Shown: in pieces, positions 1 through 8,570 of the stretch | Numbering within the stretch: the stretch's first letter is position 1 | Layout of the letters: each line of letters begins with the position of its first letter | Position numbers and translations under genes: made by a program | Notes under the pieces: generated by a model | What the model was told of the DNA's origin: nothing | Database searches by the model: none | The model's input: only the letters and a program-made list of their open reading frames with translations | Assembly (NCBI GenBank): GCA_001298555.1 | Contig: LJCW01000175.1 | Coordinates: 119,849-183,848, forward strand | DNA length: 64,000 bases | DNA from: Actinobacteria bacterium OV450 | Lineage (GTDB): Bacteria; Actinomycetota; Actinomycetes; Streptomycetales; Streptomycetaceae | Direction: 5' to 3'

Positions 1-101
1 TTGCCCACCCGGCTGACGAAGCTCGCGACGACGAGGGCGCGCTGCGGACCATCCGGCGCCGGCAGGCTCGATATCCGCTCTTCGGGGCCCTTCTCGATCA
101 T
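1..101 (-). CDS. MFS transporter, N-terminal fragment
   Basis: Only the first 33 codons lie in the window; the gene continues past position 1. From an ATG at 101 the protein reads MIEKGPEERISSLP and then ALVVASFVSRVG, the usual cytoplasmic lead-in and start of the first membrane helix of a major facilitator exporter. The family call rests on that short stretch, so the substrate is unknown. No clear ribosome binding site is seen upstream, and the true start could lie slightly further upstream. Confidence 0.5.
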   Translation of the reverse strand, partial: MIEKGPEERISSLPAPDGPQRALVVASFVSRVG

Positions 102-508
102 GCGGAGCAGGCTAACAGCGCGCCTTGATGGACCCTGCGGGTGAAGGCGACGGCGGAGTCCGACGCCAATGGCACGGCCCCCGGCCCTGGCCTCAGCCCT
201 GGCACCGGCCGGGCGTCGCCCCCGGCCCCGGCGCCGACCCCGGCCCCGGCGCCGACGCCGACGCCAGCAGCGCGGCGTGCACCGGGTGAGGCCCGAGCGG
301 GTAGGGCCGGGGCGACTCGTCCGCGGCGCCGGATCGCATGCCGAACGCCGACGCGGGGGCGGGGGCCGCTGTGCCGTACTGCGTCGTCGGGATCACTTCG
401 GTGTCACTGACGTGGCAGCCTGGAGTCGTCCGCCGTGCATACCCGCCTGGGCGACGGGTACGACGCCGGTCGTACAGGAGGGTCGCGGAAGCGGCCGAGG
501 GACGAAGG
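102..508. other. Intergenic, low-complexity CG-rich stretch
   Basis: About 400 bases without a gene I can support, between the leftward MFS fragment and the rightward VOC gene. Positions 208-265 hold short tandem repeats of a CCCCGGCGCCGAC type. A leftward GTG frame of 67 codons (193-396) spans this repeat; it has no good ribosome binding site and its C-terminal half is only the translated repeat, so I do not call it. Confidence 0.4.
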
Positions 509-892
509 GTGCCGGAAGTGATTCGAAAGCTGCAGGCGATCGCGCTGGACTGTGCCGATCCCGAACGGCTCGCGGCGTTCTACGCGGATCTGCTCGGCGG
601 CCGGGTGGTCCCGGATCCGGAGGATCCCGACTGGATCGAGGTGCGCGGGTTCGAGGGAACACCGTTGGCCTGCCAGCGGGTCGACGGCTACCGGCCGCCG
701 CAATGGCCCGGCCAGGAGCGTCCGCAACAGCTGCATCTGGACTTCGACGTGGACGACCTCGACGCGGAGGAGGAGCGGGCGCTCGCCCTCGGCGCGACCG
801 TGCTGGAGCGGACGGACCAGCTCCGTCCGGAGGCCAATTGGCGGGTCTACGCGGACCCGGCCGGCCATCCGTTCTGCCTCTGCCTCCACTGA
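509..892 (+). CDS. VOC family (glyoxalase-like) protein
   Basis: A 127-residue single-module vicinal-oxygen-chelate protein. The start motif IRKLQAIALDCADPERLAAF, the central QQLHLDFDVDDLDAEEERAL and the terminal YADPAGHPFCLCLH are typical of the Streptomyces VOC paralogues related to glyoxalase and bleomycin-resistance folds. Substrate cannot be predicted. The GTG at 509 was chosen because GAGGGACG lies 6-8 bases upstream; GTG 518 is an alternative. It stands alone and is followed at once by a hairpin that may end the transcript. Confidence 0.85.
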   Translation: MPEVIRKLQAIALDCADPERLAAFYADLLGGRVVPDPEDPDWIEVRGFEGTPLACQRVDGYRPPQWPGQERPQQLHLDFDVDDLDAEEERALALGATVLERTDQLRPEANWRVYADPAGHPFCLCLH

Positions 893-893
893 T

Positions 894-914
894 CCACCCG
901 CACGGGACGGGTGG
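894..914 (+). terminator. Short hairpin after the VOC gene
   Basis: CCACCCG (894-900) and CGGGTGG (908-914) form a perfect 7-bp stem with a 7-base loop, starting 2 bases after the VOC stop codon. There is no T-run, as is common for Streptomyces terminators. Confidence 0.45.
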
Positions 915-1096
915 GCGGCCGACACCGCAGGTCCCCCGGTGCAGTACGGCAGCGGGCCGCCCCGAGCACCCGCCGGCGCGTGGGACCGGCGTCCGGACAG
1001 CCCGGTTCCGTGTGGGCCGGGGCCGTGCGATTGACACCCCCACGGTCCTGCCGGCCAGGCGGGCTTCACCGGAGACCGACTTGATGCCATCGCCTG

Positions 1097-2101
1097 TCAA
1101 GGGGACGCGAGCGGGTGGGGGTGATGTTGGCCGGCCAACTGGTCGCCAAGAGGGCTGCGGCGGTACAGAACCTGCCGTCCGTCGCGAGCCCGGGTCAGAA
1201 GGCCCGTGGCGTGCAGCACACGCAGGTGCTGGGATACGGCACTCGGGGTGACCCTGAAGCGACGAGCGATCTCGCTCGTGGGCAGTGGCTCGTCGAGGAG
1301 GGCGAGGAGTCTCGCCCTGGGGGCGCCGAGCAGCGACACCAGGGCAGTTGCGTCAGGGGTGGGCGCCGGGGTCCACAGCGTCGCCACTCCACGGCTTGGG
1401 TAGGACAGCGCCGGCGGCTCCTCCGGACTGACCGGAGGTGCGGGCTTGTGAGCGAACACCGACGGCAGGAGCAGCAGGCCCCGACCGGACGCCGCGACGC
1501 GGTACCTGCTGATCATTTTTTCGATGTGCAGGGCACCGTCCTGCCAACGCAGGTTCGGGTGCATGTCCGCGAACAGAAGGCGGGCGCCTCCCACGGCCAG
1601 TTGCCGTGCGCGGTAGGTCATGTCGGCTTCCAACAACAGCCGGATCTGCGCCCACAACGGCTCGATGGCGATCTCCCAGTACTGCCGCAGGAGCTCGCAG
1701 AGGGCATCGCGGAGTGCGATGACCGCCGCGTCGGCGGCGGCAGTGGCGTCGCGCAGGGCTTCGGGAAGCGGGTCCGGCGCGTGCGTGGCCAGCAGATCGC
1801 GGCGCACCGTCCGGGGAGGGGTCCGGCGGACGACGGCCAGTTCTTCTTCGAAGGCCGGGGCGAAGCTGGTGGGCCGCGGGGTCAGGAAGTCAGGGAGGGT
1901 GCGCCTGGCCGAGACCAGGGACATCAGCAGACCGGTGTCGAGGACTCCGAGTCGGCCGAGAACGGATCTGCGCCACGGGAGGTGCAGCGCGGACAGGCCC
2001 GGATCCTGCAGCACCCGCAGGCTGACCACGGTCTCGTGCAGGGGCGAAACGGCGAACCTGGTGTCCGCGAGGTCCTCGACGTCGAGCACAAAGCTGATCA
2101 T
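1097..2101 (-). CDS. ArsR-like winged-helix transcriptional regulator
   Basis: A 334-residue protein with a C-terminal winged helix: EIARRFRVTPSAVSQHLRVL followed by TGLLTRARDGRQVLYRR, the recognition helix and wing of the ArsR/SmtB group. The long N-terminal part beginning MISFVLDVEDLADTRFAVSP matches the large actinobacterial ArsR-like proteins that carry an extra domain of unknown ligand. I chose the ATG at 2101 over the upstream one because family members begin near the first-strand sequence FVLDVEDLADTRF. It is divergent from the SDR-MFS pair, with a palindrome between the two starts, so it probably controls that pair and itself. Confidence 0.85.
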   Translation of the reverse strand: MISFVLDVEDLADTRFAVSPLHETVVSLRVLQDPGLSALHLPWRRSVLGRLGVLDTGLLMSLVSARRTLPDFLTPRPTSFAPAFEEELAVVRRTPPRTVRRDLLATHAPDPLPEALRDATAAADAAVIALRDALCELLRQYWEIAIEPLWAQIRLLLEADMTYRARQLAVGGARLLFADMHPNLRWQDGALHIEKMISRYRVAASGRGLLLLPSVFAHKPAPPVSPEEPPALSYPSRGVATLWTPAPTPDATALVSLLGAPRARLLALLDEPLPTSEIARRFRVTPSAVSQHLRVLHATGLLTRARDGRQVLYRRSPLGDQLAGQHHPHPLASP

Positions 2102-2127
2102 TAAGCCGTACGCTACATCGATTGGCA

Positions 2128-2145
2128 ACGGCACGCCGGTGCCGT
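2128..2145. promoter_or_regulatory. Palindrome between divergent ArsR-like and SDR genes
   Basis: ACGGCAC (2128-2134) and GTGCCGT (2139-2145) form a perfect 7-bp inverted repeat with a 4-base spacer, inside the 56-base region between the regulator start (2101) and the SDR start (2158). Its position suits a repressor operator; the link to this regulator is inferred. Confidence 0.45.
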
Positions 2146-2157
2146 GGACTTCGCCAC

Positions 2158-2925
2158 ATGGCGCACACAACTCCTCAGCGGTACACGGCGATCGTCACAG
2201 GCGCGGCACGCGGCATCGGCGCCGCGGTAGCCCGACGGCTGGCGCACGACGGCCTGGCGGTCGGCGTGATCGACCTGGACGAGGCGGACTGCGTCGGCAC
2301 CGTCGAAGCCATCACCAGCAGCGGCGGATCAGCGACAGCCGTCGCCGCCGACGTCTCCGACGAGAGCGCGGTGACGGCCGCCGTCGCCCGGATCGCCGCC
2401 GTCTTGGGGCCGCCGACGGTACTGGTCAACAACGCCGGCATCGGTCCCCGCGCCGAGCTCGTCGAGATGAGCACGCAGCAGTGGGACACCGTCACCGGGG
2501 TCAATCTGCGCGGCCCGTTCCTTCTCACTCGGAGCGTCTGCCCGCACATGATCGCGGCTGGGTGGGGGCGAATCGTGAACATGTCCAGCATTTCCGCAGT
2601 CGGTGATGCCGCCCGCGTCGACTACAGCAGCGCGAAGGCCGGTCTGATCGGCTTCACCAAGTCACTGGCCCTCCAACTCGGGCGGCACGGCATCACCGCC
2701 AACGCCATCGCTCCGGGGTTCGTCGTGAGCGACATGACCAGGGCATCCGCCCGGAGGCTCGGCCGGGACTTCGAGGAGTTCCGGCGCAGCGCGGCGCAGT
2801 CCATCCCGGTCGGACGGGTCGGAGAACCGGAGGACATCGCACACACGGCCTCCTTTCTGGTGAGCCGCGGGGCGGGATTCGTCTCCGGCCAGGTGGTCTA
2901 CGTCGCCGGCGGACCGGTGGACTGA
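2158..2925 (+). CDS. SDR family NAD(P)-dependent oxidoreductase
   Basis: A 255-residue classical short-chain dehydrogenase/reductase. The cofactor motif TGAARGIG is near residue 13, the structural NNAG motif follows, and the catalytic YSSAK is near residue 158, followed by NAIAPGFV. It probably oxidises or reduces an alcohol/ketone in the cytoplasm; the substrate is not predictable. ATG 2158 fits the family length; an upstream ATG at 2122 would add a basic tail with no homology. The MFS gene starts 2 bases after its stop, so the two are cotranscribed and probably form an enzyme-plus-exporter unit under the divergent ArsR-like regulator. Confidence 0.9.
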   Translation: MAHTTPQRYTAIVTGAARGIGAAVARRLAHDGLAVGVIDLDEADCVGTVEAITSSGGSATAVAADVSDESAVTAAVARIAAVLGPPTVLVNNAGIGPRAELVEMSTQQWDTVTGVNLRGPFLLTRSVCPHMIAAGWGRIVNMSSISAVGDAARVDYSSAKAGLIGFTKSLALQLGRHGITANAIAPGFVVSDMTRASARRLGRDFEEFRRSAAQSIPVGRVGEPEDIAHTASFLVSRGAGFVSGQVVYVAGGPVD

Positions 2926-2927
2926 GG

Positions 2928-4232
2928 ATGAACCGTCGGATGACCCTGCTCCTGGCCGTGACCTGTGCGGTGGCCGTGGGCAACATCTACTTCCCGCAGG
3001 CGATCATCCCGCTGGTTGCCGCAGGATTGCGTGCTTCACCCGATGCAGCCTCCCTGGCCGTGACCGCCACGCAGGTCGGTTACACGGCCGGAATGTTTCT
3101 GCTGGTGCCCCTCGGCGACCGGCTCCCCCACCGGTCCTTTCTCGTCACACTGCTCGCCCTGACGGGCCTGGGCCTGCTTGCCGCGGGATGCGCCCCGAGC
3201 CTGCCCTTCCTCATCGTCGCCAGCGCCCTCATCGGCATCACCACCGTGGCCGCTCAGGTCGTCGGCCCGCTGGCAGCCGGACTGGTGGCCGCCGATCGCC
3301 GTGGAGCGGTGATCGGCACTCTTCTCAGCGGCTCGATCGGCGGCATGCTGCTCGCCCGGGCCTTCAGCGGTTGGCTGGGCGAATGGCTGGGATGGCGAGT
3401 GCCCTACCTGGCGACCGCGGTCCTGGCCCTGCTGCTCGCCGGCATTCTGGCCCTGACCGTGCCCGTCGCAACCCCGCCCTCCCGTCAGCCGTATCCAGCG
3501 CTCCTGGCCGAGTCACTGCGCCTGCTGCGCACCGAGCCGGACCTGCGTCGCTCCTGCTTCTACCAGGCCATGGTCTTCGCCGGATTCTCGGCCGTGTGGA
3601 CGTGCCTGGGGCTCCTCCTCAACGGTCCGGTCTATGGCATGGGTGCCCAGGCCGTAGGACTGCTCGCCCTGGTCGGCGGCGCGACCATGCTCTGCACCCC
3701 GCTCGCCGGACGCCTGGTGGACCGCCACGGCCCGGAGCCGGTGAACCTCGTCTGCGTGCTCGCGGTCCTCGTCTCGGCCGCAGTCCTGGCTGCCGGCGCC
3801 TGGGGCGGCGTACCCGGGCTGACCGCTCTGGTCGTCGGAACGCTGCTGCTCGACATCGCGATGCAGTCCGGCATGGTCGCAAACCAGGCCCGGGTCTACG
3901 CCCTGCGCCCCGACGCCCGCAGCAGGCTCAACACCGCCTATATGACCTGTGCCTACCTGGGCGGCAGCGCGGGTTCCTGGCTCGGCGTACGCGTCTACGG
4001 CCAGGCCGGGTGGCGCGGCGTGTGCGCGCTCGTGGCGCTGCTCGCGGCACTGGCCCTGGCCCGTCACCTCGTGGCGCTGTCCATGTCTTCGTCACCCTCG
4101 CGGAGTGGATCCGCGAACTCACCCTCGCCCGGGGGGACGCCCGAGATCACGACGTCCGAGATCACGACGTCCGAGATCACGACGTCCGAGATCACGACCA
4201 CGCCCACGCCGTCGCAGAACACGAAAGCCTGA
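2928..4232 (+). CDS. MFS transporter with repeat-encoded C-terminal tail
   Basis: A 434-residue major facilitator protein with about twelve hydrophobic segments. The first reads MTLLLAVTCAVAVGNIYFPQ and the loop 2-3 motif is GDRLPHRSFL, typical of drug-exporter subfamilies of the inner membrane. The transport domain ends near residue 388 (ARHLVALSM). It is followed by a polar tail in which EITTS is repeated, encoded by a 15-bp tandem repeat at 4141-4200. ATG 2928 is used; ATG 2940 is an alternative. Operon partner of the SDR gene. Confidence 0.9.
   Translation: MNRRMTLLLAVTCAVAVGNIYFPQAIIPLVAAGLRASPDAASLAVTATQVGYTAGMFLLVPLGDRLPHRSFLVTLLALTGLGLLAAGCAPSLPFLIVASALIGITTVAAQVVGPLAAGLVAADRRGAVIGTLLSGSIGGMLLARAFSGWLGEWLGWRVPYLATAVLALLLAGILALTVPVATPPSRQPYPALLAESLRLLRTEPDLRRSCFYQAMVFAGFSAVWTCLGLLLNGPVYGMGAQAVGLLALVGGATMLCTPLAGRLVDRHGPEPVNLVCVLAVLVSAAVLAAGAWGGVPGLTALVVGTLLLDIAMQSGMVANQARVYALRPDARSRLNTAYMTCAYLGGSAGSWLGVRVYGQAGWRGVCALVALLAALALARHLVALSMSSSPSRSGSANSPSPGGTPEITTSEITTSEITTSEITTTPTPSQNTKA
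4141..4200 (+). repeat. 15-bp tandem repeat in the MFS tail
   Basis: Four head-to-tail copies of CCGAGATCACGACGT start at 4141, 4156, 4171 and 4186. The first three are identical and the last has two changes. The unit is a multiple of three, so copy changes would keep the reading frame and only change the number of EITTS units. Confidence 0.95.
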
Positions 4233-4479
4233 CACAGCCTGCCATTCAGTCCCTCTCGTCCTCCGTCGTCGCCGCAGCGGGCGCAACCACCGCGGGTACA
4301 CGCCCCGCCCGATCTCCCGCCGCAGCAGCGCCTCCCGCAGCGCAGGGGGCCGGGGGCGGGGATTGGGGGCGTCCGGGGGCGGGTTCCGGTGGGGCCTGAG
4401 GGGCGTCGACAGTCTGTCTTAATACCTGTTCAGCAGATGATCACTTCTACTGATGGCGGTGCGTGGCCAGGATGAGGGC

Positions 4480-5436
4480 ATGCAAAGGATCTGCGTCATC
4501 GGCGGAAGCCGTTACTTCGGAAAGCTCCTGGTGGAACGTCTGCACGCGGCGGGCCACCAGGTCACTGTGATCAACCGCGGCTCCACCCGGCCGCCCGCCG
4601 GTGTGGAGCACCTGACCGTCGACCGCAACGACGAGGCCGCCCTGACGGCCGCGCTCGGCTCCCGCACCTTCGACGTGGTGGTCGATCAGATCTGCTACAC
4701 CCCCGTGCAAGCCGCGATCGCCGCCCGCGCCTTCGCCGGCCGCACCCGGCGGTACGTCATGACGTCGACGATCGAGGTCTACGACCCGGCGACCGCCGCA
4801 CTGCCGGCCGTACCGCCGGGCACGCCGGTGCCGGAGGAGACCGTCGATCCCGCCGCATGGACCGTGGACCTCGGACTTCCCTGGGACGACGACGCCTACC
4901 TGGAGGCGCACTACGCGGAGGGCAAGCGTCAGGCGGAGGCCGTCCTCAGCCGCGCCGCCGGCTTCGAGTTCGCCTCGGTGCGCAGCGCGCACGTACTCGG
5001 TGGTGGCGGACGGGAGTTCACCGGCCGGCTCGCTCACTACGTCGAGCGCATCGCCCGGGGCGAGGAGATCGCCGTGCACGCGAAGGCGCTGCCCACGGTG
5101 TTCGTCCACTACGAAGAGCTGGTGGACCTGCTGCTGTGGGCGGCTGCGGCCGAGTTCACCGGCCCGCTCAACGCCTGCTCCGAGGGCCTGCTCGACGTGT
5201 ACGGGCTCACCGCGGCCATCGGTGCGTCGCTCGGACGGGAGCCCGTCCACCGGAGCGTCCCGGCAGGAGCGGAGGCGTCGCCGTTCTCCTTCGACCGCCA
5301 CTACGCCATGAGCAACGCCCGCGCTACGCGGCTGGGCTTCGCCTTCTCCCGTACCTGCGACTGGCTGCCCGGCGCCGTCGCCGAAGCCGTTGCCGAAGCG
5401 GTCGCCGAGTCCGCCATCGAAGCCGTCACCGCCTGA
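4480..5436 (+). CDS. NAD-dependent epimerase/dehydratase family protein
   Basis: A 318-residue extended-SDR protein. The N-terminus QRICVIGGSRYFGKLLVERL is a Rossmann glycine motif of the RNA-binding/epimerase-like reductase branch, and HYAEGK gives the Tyr-x-x-x-Lys pair. The last 20 residues are AEAVAEAVAE-type repeats from a short in-frame repeat at about 5377-5412. ATG 4480 is chosen because AGGA lies about 7 bases upstream and it is the first residue before the Rossmann strand; ATG 4453 has no ribosome binding site. The aldo/keto reductase begins 17 bases after its stop, so the two are probably cotranscribed. Confidence 0.85.
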   Translation: MQRICVIGGSRYFGKLLVERLHAAGHQVTVINRGSTRPPAGVEHLTVDRNDEAALTAALGSRTFDVVVDQICYTPVQAAIAARAFAGRTRRYVMTSTIEVYDPATAALPAVPPGTPVPEETVDPAAWTVDLGLPWDDDAYLEAHYAEGKRQAEAVLSRAAGFEFASVRSAHVLGGGGREFTGRLAHYVERIARGEEIAVHAKALPTVFVHYEELVDLLLWAAAAEFTGPLNACSEGLLDVYGLTAAIGASLGREPVHRSVPAGAEASPFSFDRHYAMSNARATRLGFAFSRTCDWLPGAVAEAVAEAVAESAIEAVTA

Positions 5437-5453
5437 CGAACGGAGCCACCGCC

Positions 5454-6338
5454 ATGCAGTACCGCACCATCGCAGACACCTCCGTCAGCGCCATCGGCCT
5501 GGGCGCCATGCCGCTGTCAATCGAACACCGTCCGGACGAGACCCGGGCCGTCGCCACCCTGCACGCCGCCCTCGACGCGGGTGTCACGCTCATCGACACC
5601 GCCGACAGCTACCACTGGCACGCCGACGAGACCGGCCACAACGAGCTGCTGATCGCCCGCGCCCTGGCCCGCTACGGCGGCGACACCTCAGGCGTCCTGG
5701 TCGCGACCAAGGGCGGCCGCGGCCGGCCCGGCGACGGCAGCTGGACCGTCGACGGCCGGCCGGAACACCTCAGGCGGGCCGCCGAGGCCTCCGCCCGGCG
5801 CCTGGCCGTCGACGCCATCGGCCTCTACCAGTTGCACAAGCCGGACCCCGCCGTGCCCTGGGCGGAGTCGGTCGGTGCGCTGCGCGAACTGCTCGACGCC
5901 GGCACGATCCGCGCCGCCGGCATCTCCAACGTCACCACCGCGCAGATCCTCGAAGCGCACGCGATCCTGGGCGACGGACTCGCATCCGTGCAGAACCAGT
6001 ACTCGCCGGCCGTGCGCGACGGCGAGGCCGAGCTGCAGCTGAGCACCCGGCTGGGGCTGGCGTTCCTGCCCTGGAGTCCCCTGGGCGGCATCTCGCGCAG
6101 CTCCCTCGACGGCCCCTCCGGCCCGACTTCGGCCGGCACCGCGTTCCATCGCGTTGCGGACGACCACGGCGTCAGCCCGCAGCAGATCGCGCTGGCATGG
6201 CTGCTCGCCCGCTCCCCCGCGGTGATCCCGGTACCGGGAGCCGGCCGCCCGGCCTCCATCGCCGACTCGGCCGAGGCCGCGGACCTGGAGCTGACCACGG
6301 AGGAACTGGCGCGGCTCGATGCCGCGCCGCCCGCTTGA
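5454..6338 (+). CDS. Aldo/keto reductase
   Basis: A 294-residue TIM-barrel reductase that would use NADPH to reduce carbonyl compounds in the cytoplasm. The catalytic tetrad can be read: Asp in LIDTADSY near 47, the Tyr of that motif near 52, Lys in VATKGG near 86 and His in YQLHKP near 126. The end PVPGAGRPASIADSAEAADLEL is the usual cofactor-binding tail (IPG-R motif). Start ATG 5454 follows CGGAG. It lies directly downstream of the epimerase-like gene and 63 bases upstream of a methyltransferase, suggesting a small operon. Confidence 0.92.
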   Translation: MQYRTIADTSVSAIGLGAMPLSIEHRPDETRAVATLHAALDAGVTLIDTADSYHWHADETGHNELLIARALARYGGDTSGVLVATKGGRGRPGDGSWTVDGRPEHLRRAAEASARRLAVDAIGLYQLHKPDPAVPWAESVGALRELLDAGTIRAAGISNVTTAQILEAHAILGDGLASVQNQYSPAVRDGEAELQLSTRLGLAFLPWSPLGGISRSSLDGPSGPTSAGTAFHRVADDHGVSPQQIALAWLLARSPAVIPVPGAGRPASIADSAEAADLELTTEELARLDAAPPA

Positions 6339-6401
6339 GGCACGCGGTCCCGCCGTGCCGCCGGTCCGGGCGGGGAGGCGGCGTACACGCAGACGGGGAG
6401 C

Positions 6402-7049
6402 ATGGTGTTCACTCCTGCCGTGACGGAACACCAGGACGAGACCAGGGCCGCCTACGACGGGGTCGTCGACCTCTACGCCTCGATGTTCGCCGACGGGCTG
6501 GAAACACGGCCCTTCGCGCGGAACATGATCGCCACCTTCGCCGAACTGGTGCGCGGGGCGGGGAACCCGCGCGTGGCCGACGTCGGGTGCGGGCCCGGAC
6601 ATGTGACGGCCATGCTGCACGACCAGGGGCTGGACGCCTTCGGCCTCGACCTCTCACCGGGCATGATCGACCACGCCCGCCGGGCCCATCCGGCGCTGCG
6701 GTTCGACGAGGCCCGGATGGAGGCCCTGCCGATCCAGGACGGCGCGCTCGGCGGAGTCCTGGCCCACTACTCGATGATCCACACCCCGCCCGGGGAACTG
6801 CCCGCGCTGCTCGCCGAGCAGGTACGCGTCCTGGCGCCCGGGGGCCTGCTCCTGGTCTCGTTCTTCGCGACCGACGGGCCGGAGCCGGTCCGCTTCGACC
6901 ACAAGGTGACGCCCGCCTACAGCTGGCCGGTGGACCGGTTCGCCGAGCTGCTGGCCGCAGCCGGCCTCGCACCGTTCGCCCGGCTGATCCACGACCCGGC
7001 CTCCGAGCGGGGCTTCCTCGACGCCCACGTGCTGGCCCGCCGCCCATAG
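6402..7049 (+). CDS. Class I SAM-dependent methyltransferase
   Basis: A 215-residue Rossmann-fold methyltransferase. Motif I is VADVGCGPGHVTAML (residues about 64-78), followed by the acidic GLDLSPGMIDHAR and the post-motif LAPGGLLLVSFF. The acceptor is unknown. GGGGAG lies immediately before ATG 6402, so the close-by GTG at 6405 may be the better start; the protein is nearly the same either way. Last gene of the likely three-gene run with the epimerase and aldo/keto reductase. Confidence 0.85.
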   Translation: MVFTPAVTEHQDETRAAYDGVVDLYASMFADGLETRPFARNMIATFAELVRGAGNPRVADVGCGPGHVTAMLHDQGLDAFGLDLSPGMIDHARRAHPALRFDEARMEALPIQDGALGGVLAHYSMIHTPPGELPALLAEQVRVLAPGGLLLVSFFATDGPEPVRFDHKVTPAYSWPVDRFAELLAAAGLAPFARLIHDPASERGFLDAHVLARRP

Positions 7050-7268
7050 CCACGGAGCGCTATCGCATAGCGGACCGCGCGACCGGTCGGGCAGGGTGCG
7101 CGGTGATGAGTCATCACGACGACACCCGCGGACCGGCACCGCCGCCTGGTACTGGCTCCGCCGCCCGGTCGGTTGGTGCGGGTCCCGGGCAGCGGCGTCC
7201 GGGACCCCCGCCTGTGCCGCATCCCCCGCGGAGTTCCGGCAGCCCAGCGCCGGACGTACGCTGCGATC
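7050..7268. other. Intergenic flank of the IS element
   Basis: Begins with a small hairpin, CGCTAT (7058-7063) and ATAGCG (7067-7072), which may end the upstream operon. The last bases before the element read TACGCTGCGATCG, which resembles a -10 box lying 7 bases before where the nucleotidyltransferase start would have been before the IS inserted. No gene is supported. Confidence 0.4.
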
Positions 7269-7400
7269 GTGACTCCTCCCCCTCATAAATGAGGGGGCTT
7301 CTCGCTATGCCGGTGCGGCTTCGCGACGGACCAGCCCGGCCCGTAGAACGTTGAGTGCCCCGACGTGGTCGGCGTGTGCCTGGTGGTCGCACGAGACGCA
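7269..7400 (-). ncRNA. Predicted omega-RNA (TnpB guide RNA) scaffold
   Basis: In IS200/IS605 elements the RNA that guides TnpB overlaps the 3' end of tnpB and runs to the right end, ending in a hairpin just before the guide. Here the hairpin is CCCCCTCA/TGAGGGGG (7278-7285 and 7290-7297) followed on the minus strand by GAGGAGTCAC. The guide would be the flank read leftward from 7268, GATCGCAGCGTACGTCCGGC. The 5' limit is a guess; the 3' limit rests on the hairpin and the family pattern. Confidence 0.5.
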
Positions 7401-8519
7401 GTGGAACTTCTCCTGTGTGGGCCGGTTCTCCGCACTGACGTGCCCGCATTCGGGGCAGGTCCGCGAGGTATTGCGGGGGTCCACGGCGATCACGGTCCGT
7501 CCGGCGCTTTCAGCCTTGGCGTGCAGAATCGTCAGGAACACCCCCCATCCGGCATCCGAGATCGAACGGTTCAGGCCCGACTTCGCAGCGGCCCCGTTGG
7601 GCAGGAAGGCGGCCGGCGTCTCGGGGTCGGGCTTGGGCGCGGCCGTCTTGACCATGTTGCGGATCTTGAGATCCTCGTGCGCTATCAGGTCGTGGTCACG
7701 GACCAGTCCGAGCGCAGTCTTGTGCGCGTGGTCGAGGCGCTGGCGGCGGACCTTGCGGTGCAGGTCGGCAACGCGCTGGACGGCCCGCTGGTGGTTTCCG
7801 GTTCGCTTGTCGCGGCGGACGCGCCCGAACCGGGACAGCTTCTGCTGGGCGGCTTCGAGCTTGGCGGCGGCCTTCCGGGCGTGGCGCGGGTTGGCGACGT
7901 GCTCATCGTTGGAGGTGGTCAGGAACGAGACGATTCCCATGTCGATGCCGACCACGCTGCCTGTCGCCGGAAGCGGTTCAGGCTGGGCCTGTTTGGCGGT
8001 CAGCACCACGTACCAGCGCTTGCCTTCACGCTTGACCGACACGGTCTTGACCTTGCCGACCACGGGCCGGTGCTGGTTGACCTTGACATGTCCGACACCC
8101 TGGAAGCGGACGCGGGTGACGGGGTCCTGCGGGGTGGAGTTCCAGCGGCATCCGTCGCCGTCCTTGGGGAATTCCACGGTGTCGAACCAGTTGGCCCCAC
8201 GGAAGCGCGGGTAGCCCGGTGCGTCCCCGGACTTGATCCGCCGGAAGAACGCGGCGAACGCCTTGTCCAGCCGGCGGAGCGTCGCCTGCTGCGAGGAGAA
8301 TGACCAACGCTCCTGACGCTCCGGATCGAACGCCCGGATCTCCTTGAGCTGAGCGGACTGCATCCCGTACTTCACGGACGTCTTCGACACGTGCCGGTAG
8401 GCGTCACGCCGTTCCTGCAGCGCACCGTTGTAGAGCGAGCAGTGATCCCGCAGCATCTCGCCGAGCGCGATCGCCTGGCCCACGGTGGGCCGCATGAGGA
8501 ACTTGTACGCGCGGATCAC
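7305..8519 (-). CDS. tnpB: TnpB RNA-guided nuclease of IS200/IS605 family
   Basis: A 404-residue TnpB, full length for the family. The N-terminal helix-turn-helix part begins VIRAYKFLMRPT. The split RuvC site is intact: Asp in VVGIDMGI, Glu in LIAHEDLKI and the final Asp in HADHVGALNVL. A zinc ribbon CPECG...CVSCD lies between the last two. TnpB proteins cut DNA guided by an omega-RNA from the element's right end, favouring retention of the element. GTG 8519 is preferred because AAGGAGG lies about 7 bases upstream; GTG 8528 falls inside that ribosome binding site. Nothing suggests inactivation. Confidence 0.92.
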   Translation of the reverse strand: MIRAYKFLMRPTVGQAIALGEMLRDHCSLYNGALQERRDAYRHVSKTSVKYGMQSAQLKEIRAFDPERQERWSFSSQQATLRRLDKAFAAFFRRIKSGDAPGYPRFRGANWFDTVEFPKDGDGCRWNSTPQDPVTRVRFQGVGHVKVNQHRPVVGKVKTVSVKREGKRWYVVLTAKQAQPEPLPATGSVVGIDMGIVSFLTTSNDEHVANPRHARKAAAKLEAAQQKLSRFGRVRRDKRTGNHQRAVQRVADLHRKVRRQRLDHAHKTALGLVRDHDLIAHEDLKIRNMVKTAAPKPDPETPAAFLPNGAAAKSGLNRSISDAGWGVFLTILHAKAESAGRTVIAVDPRNTSRTCPECGHVSAENRPTQEKFHCVSCDHQAHADHVGALNVLRAGLVRREAAPA

Positions 8520-8570
8520 CCGGCCCACCTCCTTTCAGTCAAGTTCGATTGAACATACTACAGTTGGCGT

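Noticed and set aside
193..396. A 67-codon leftward ORF in the first intergenic region
   Set aside because: No ribosome binding site, and half of it is a translated GC repeat.
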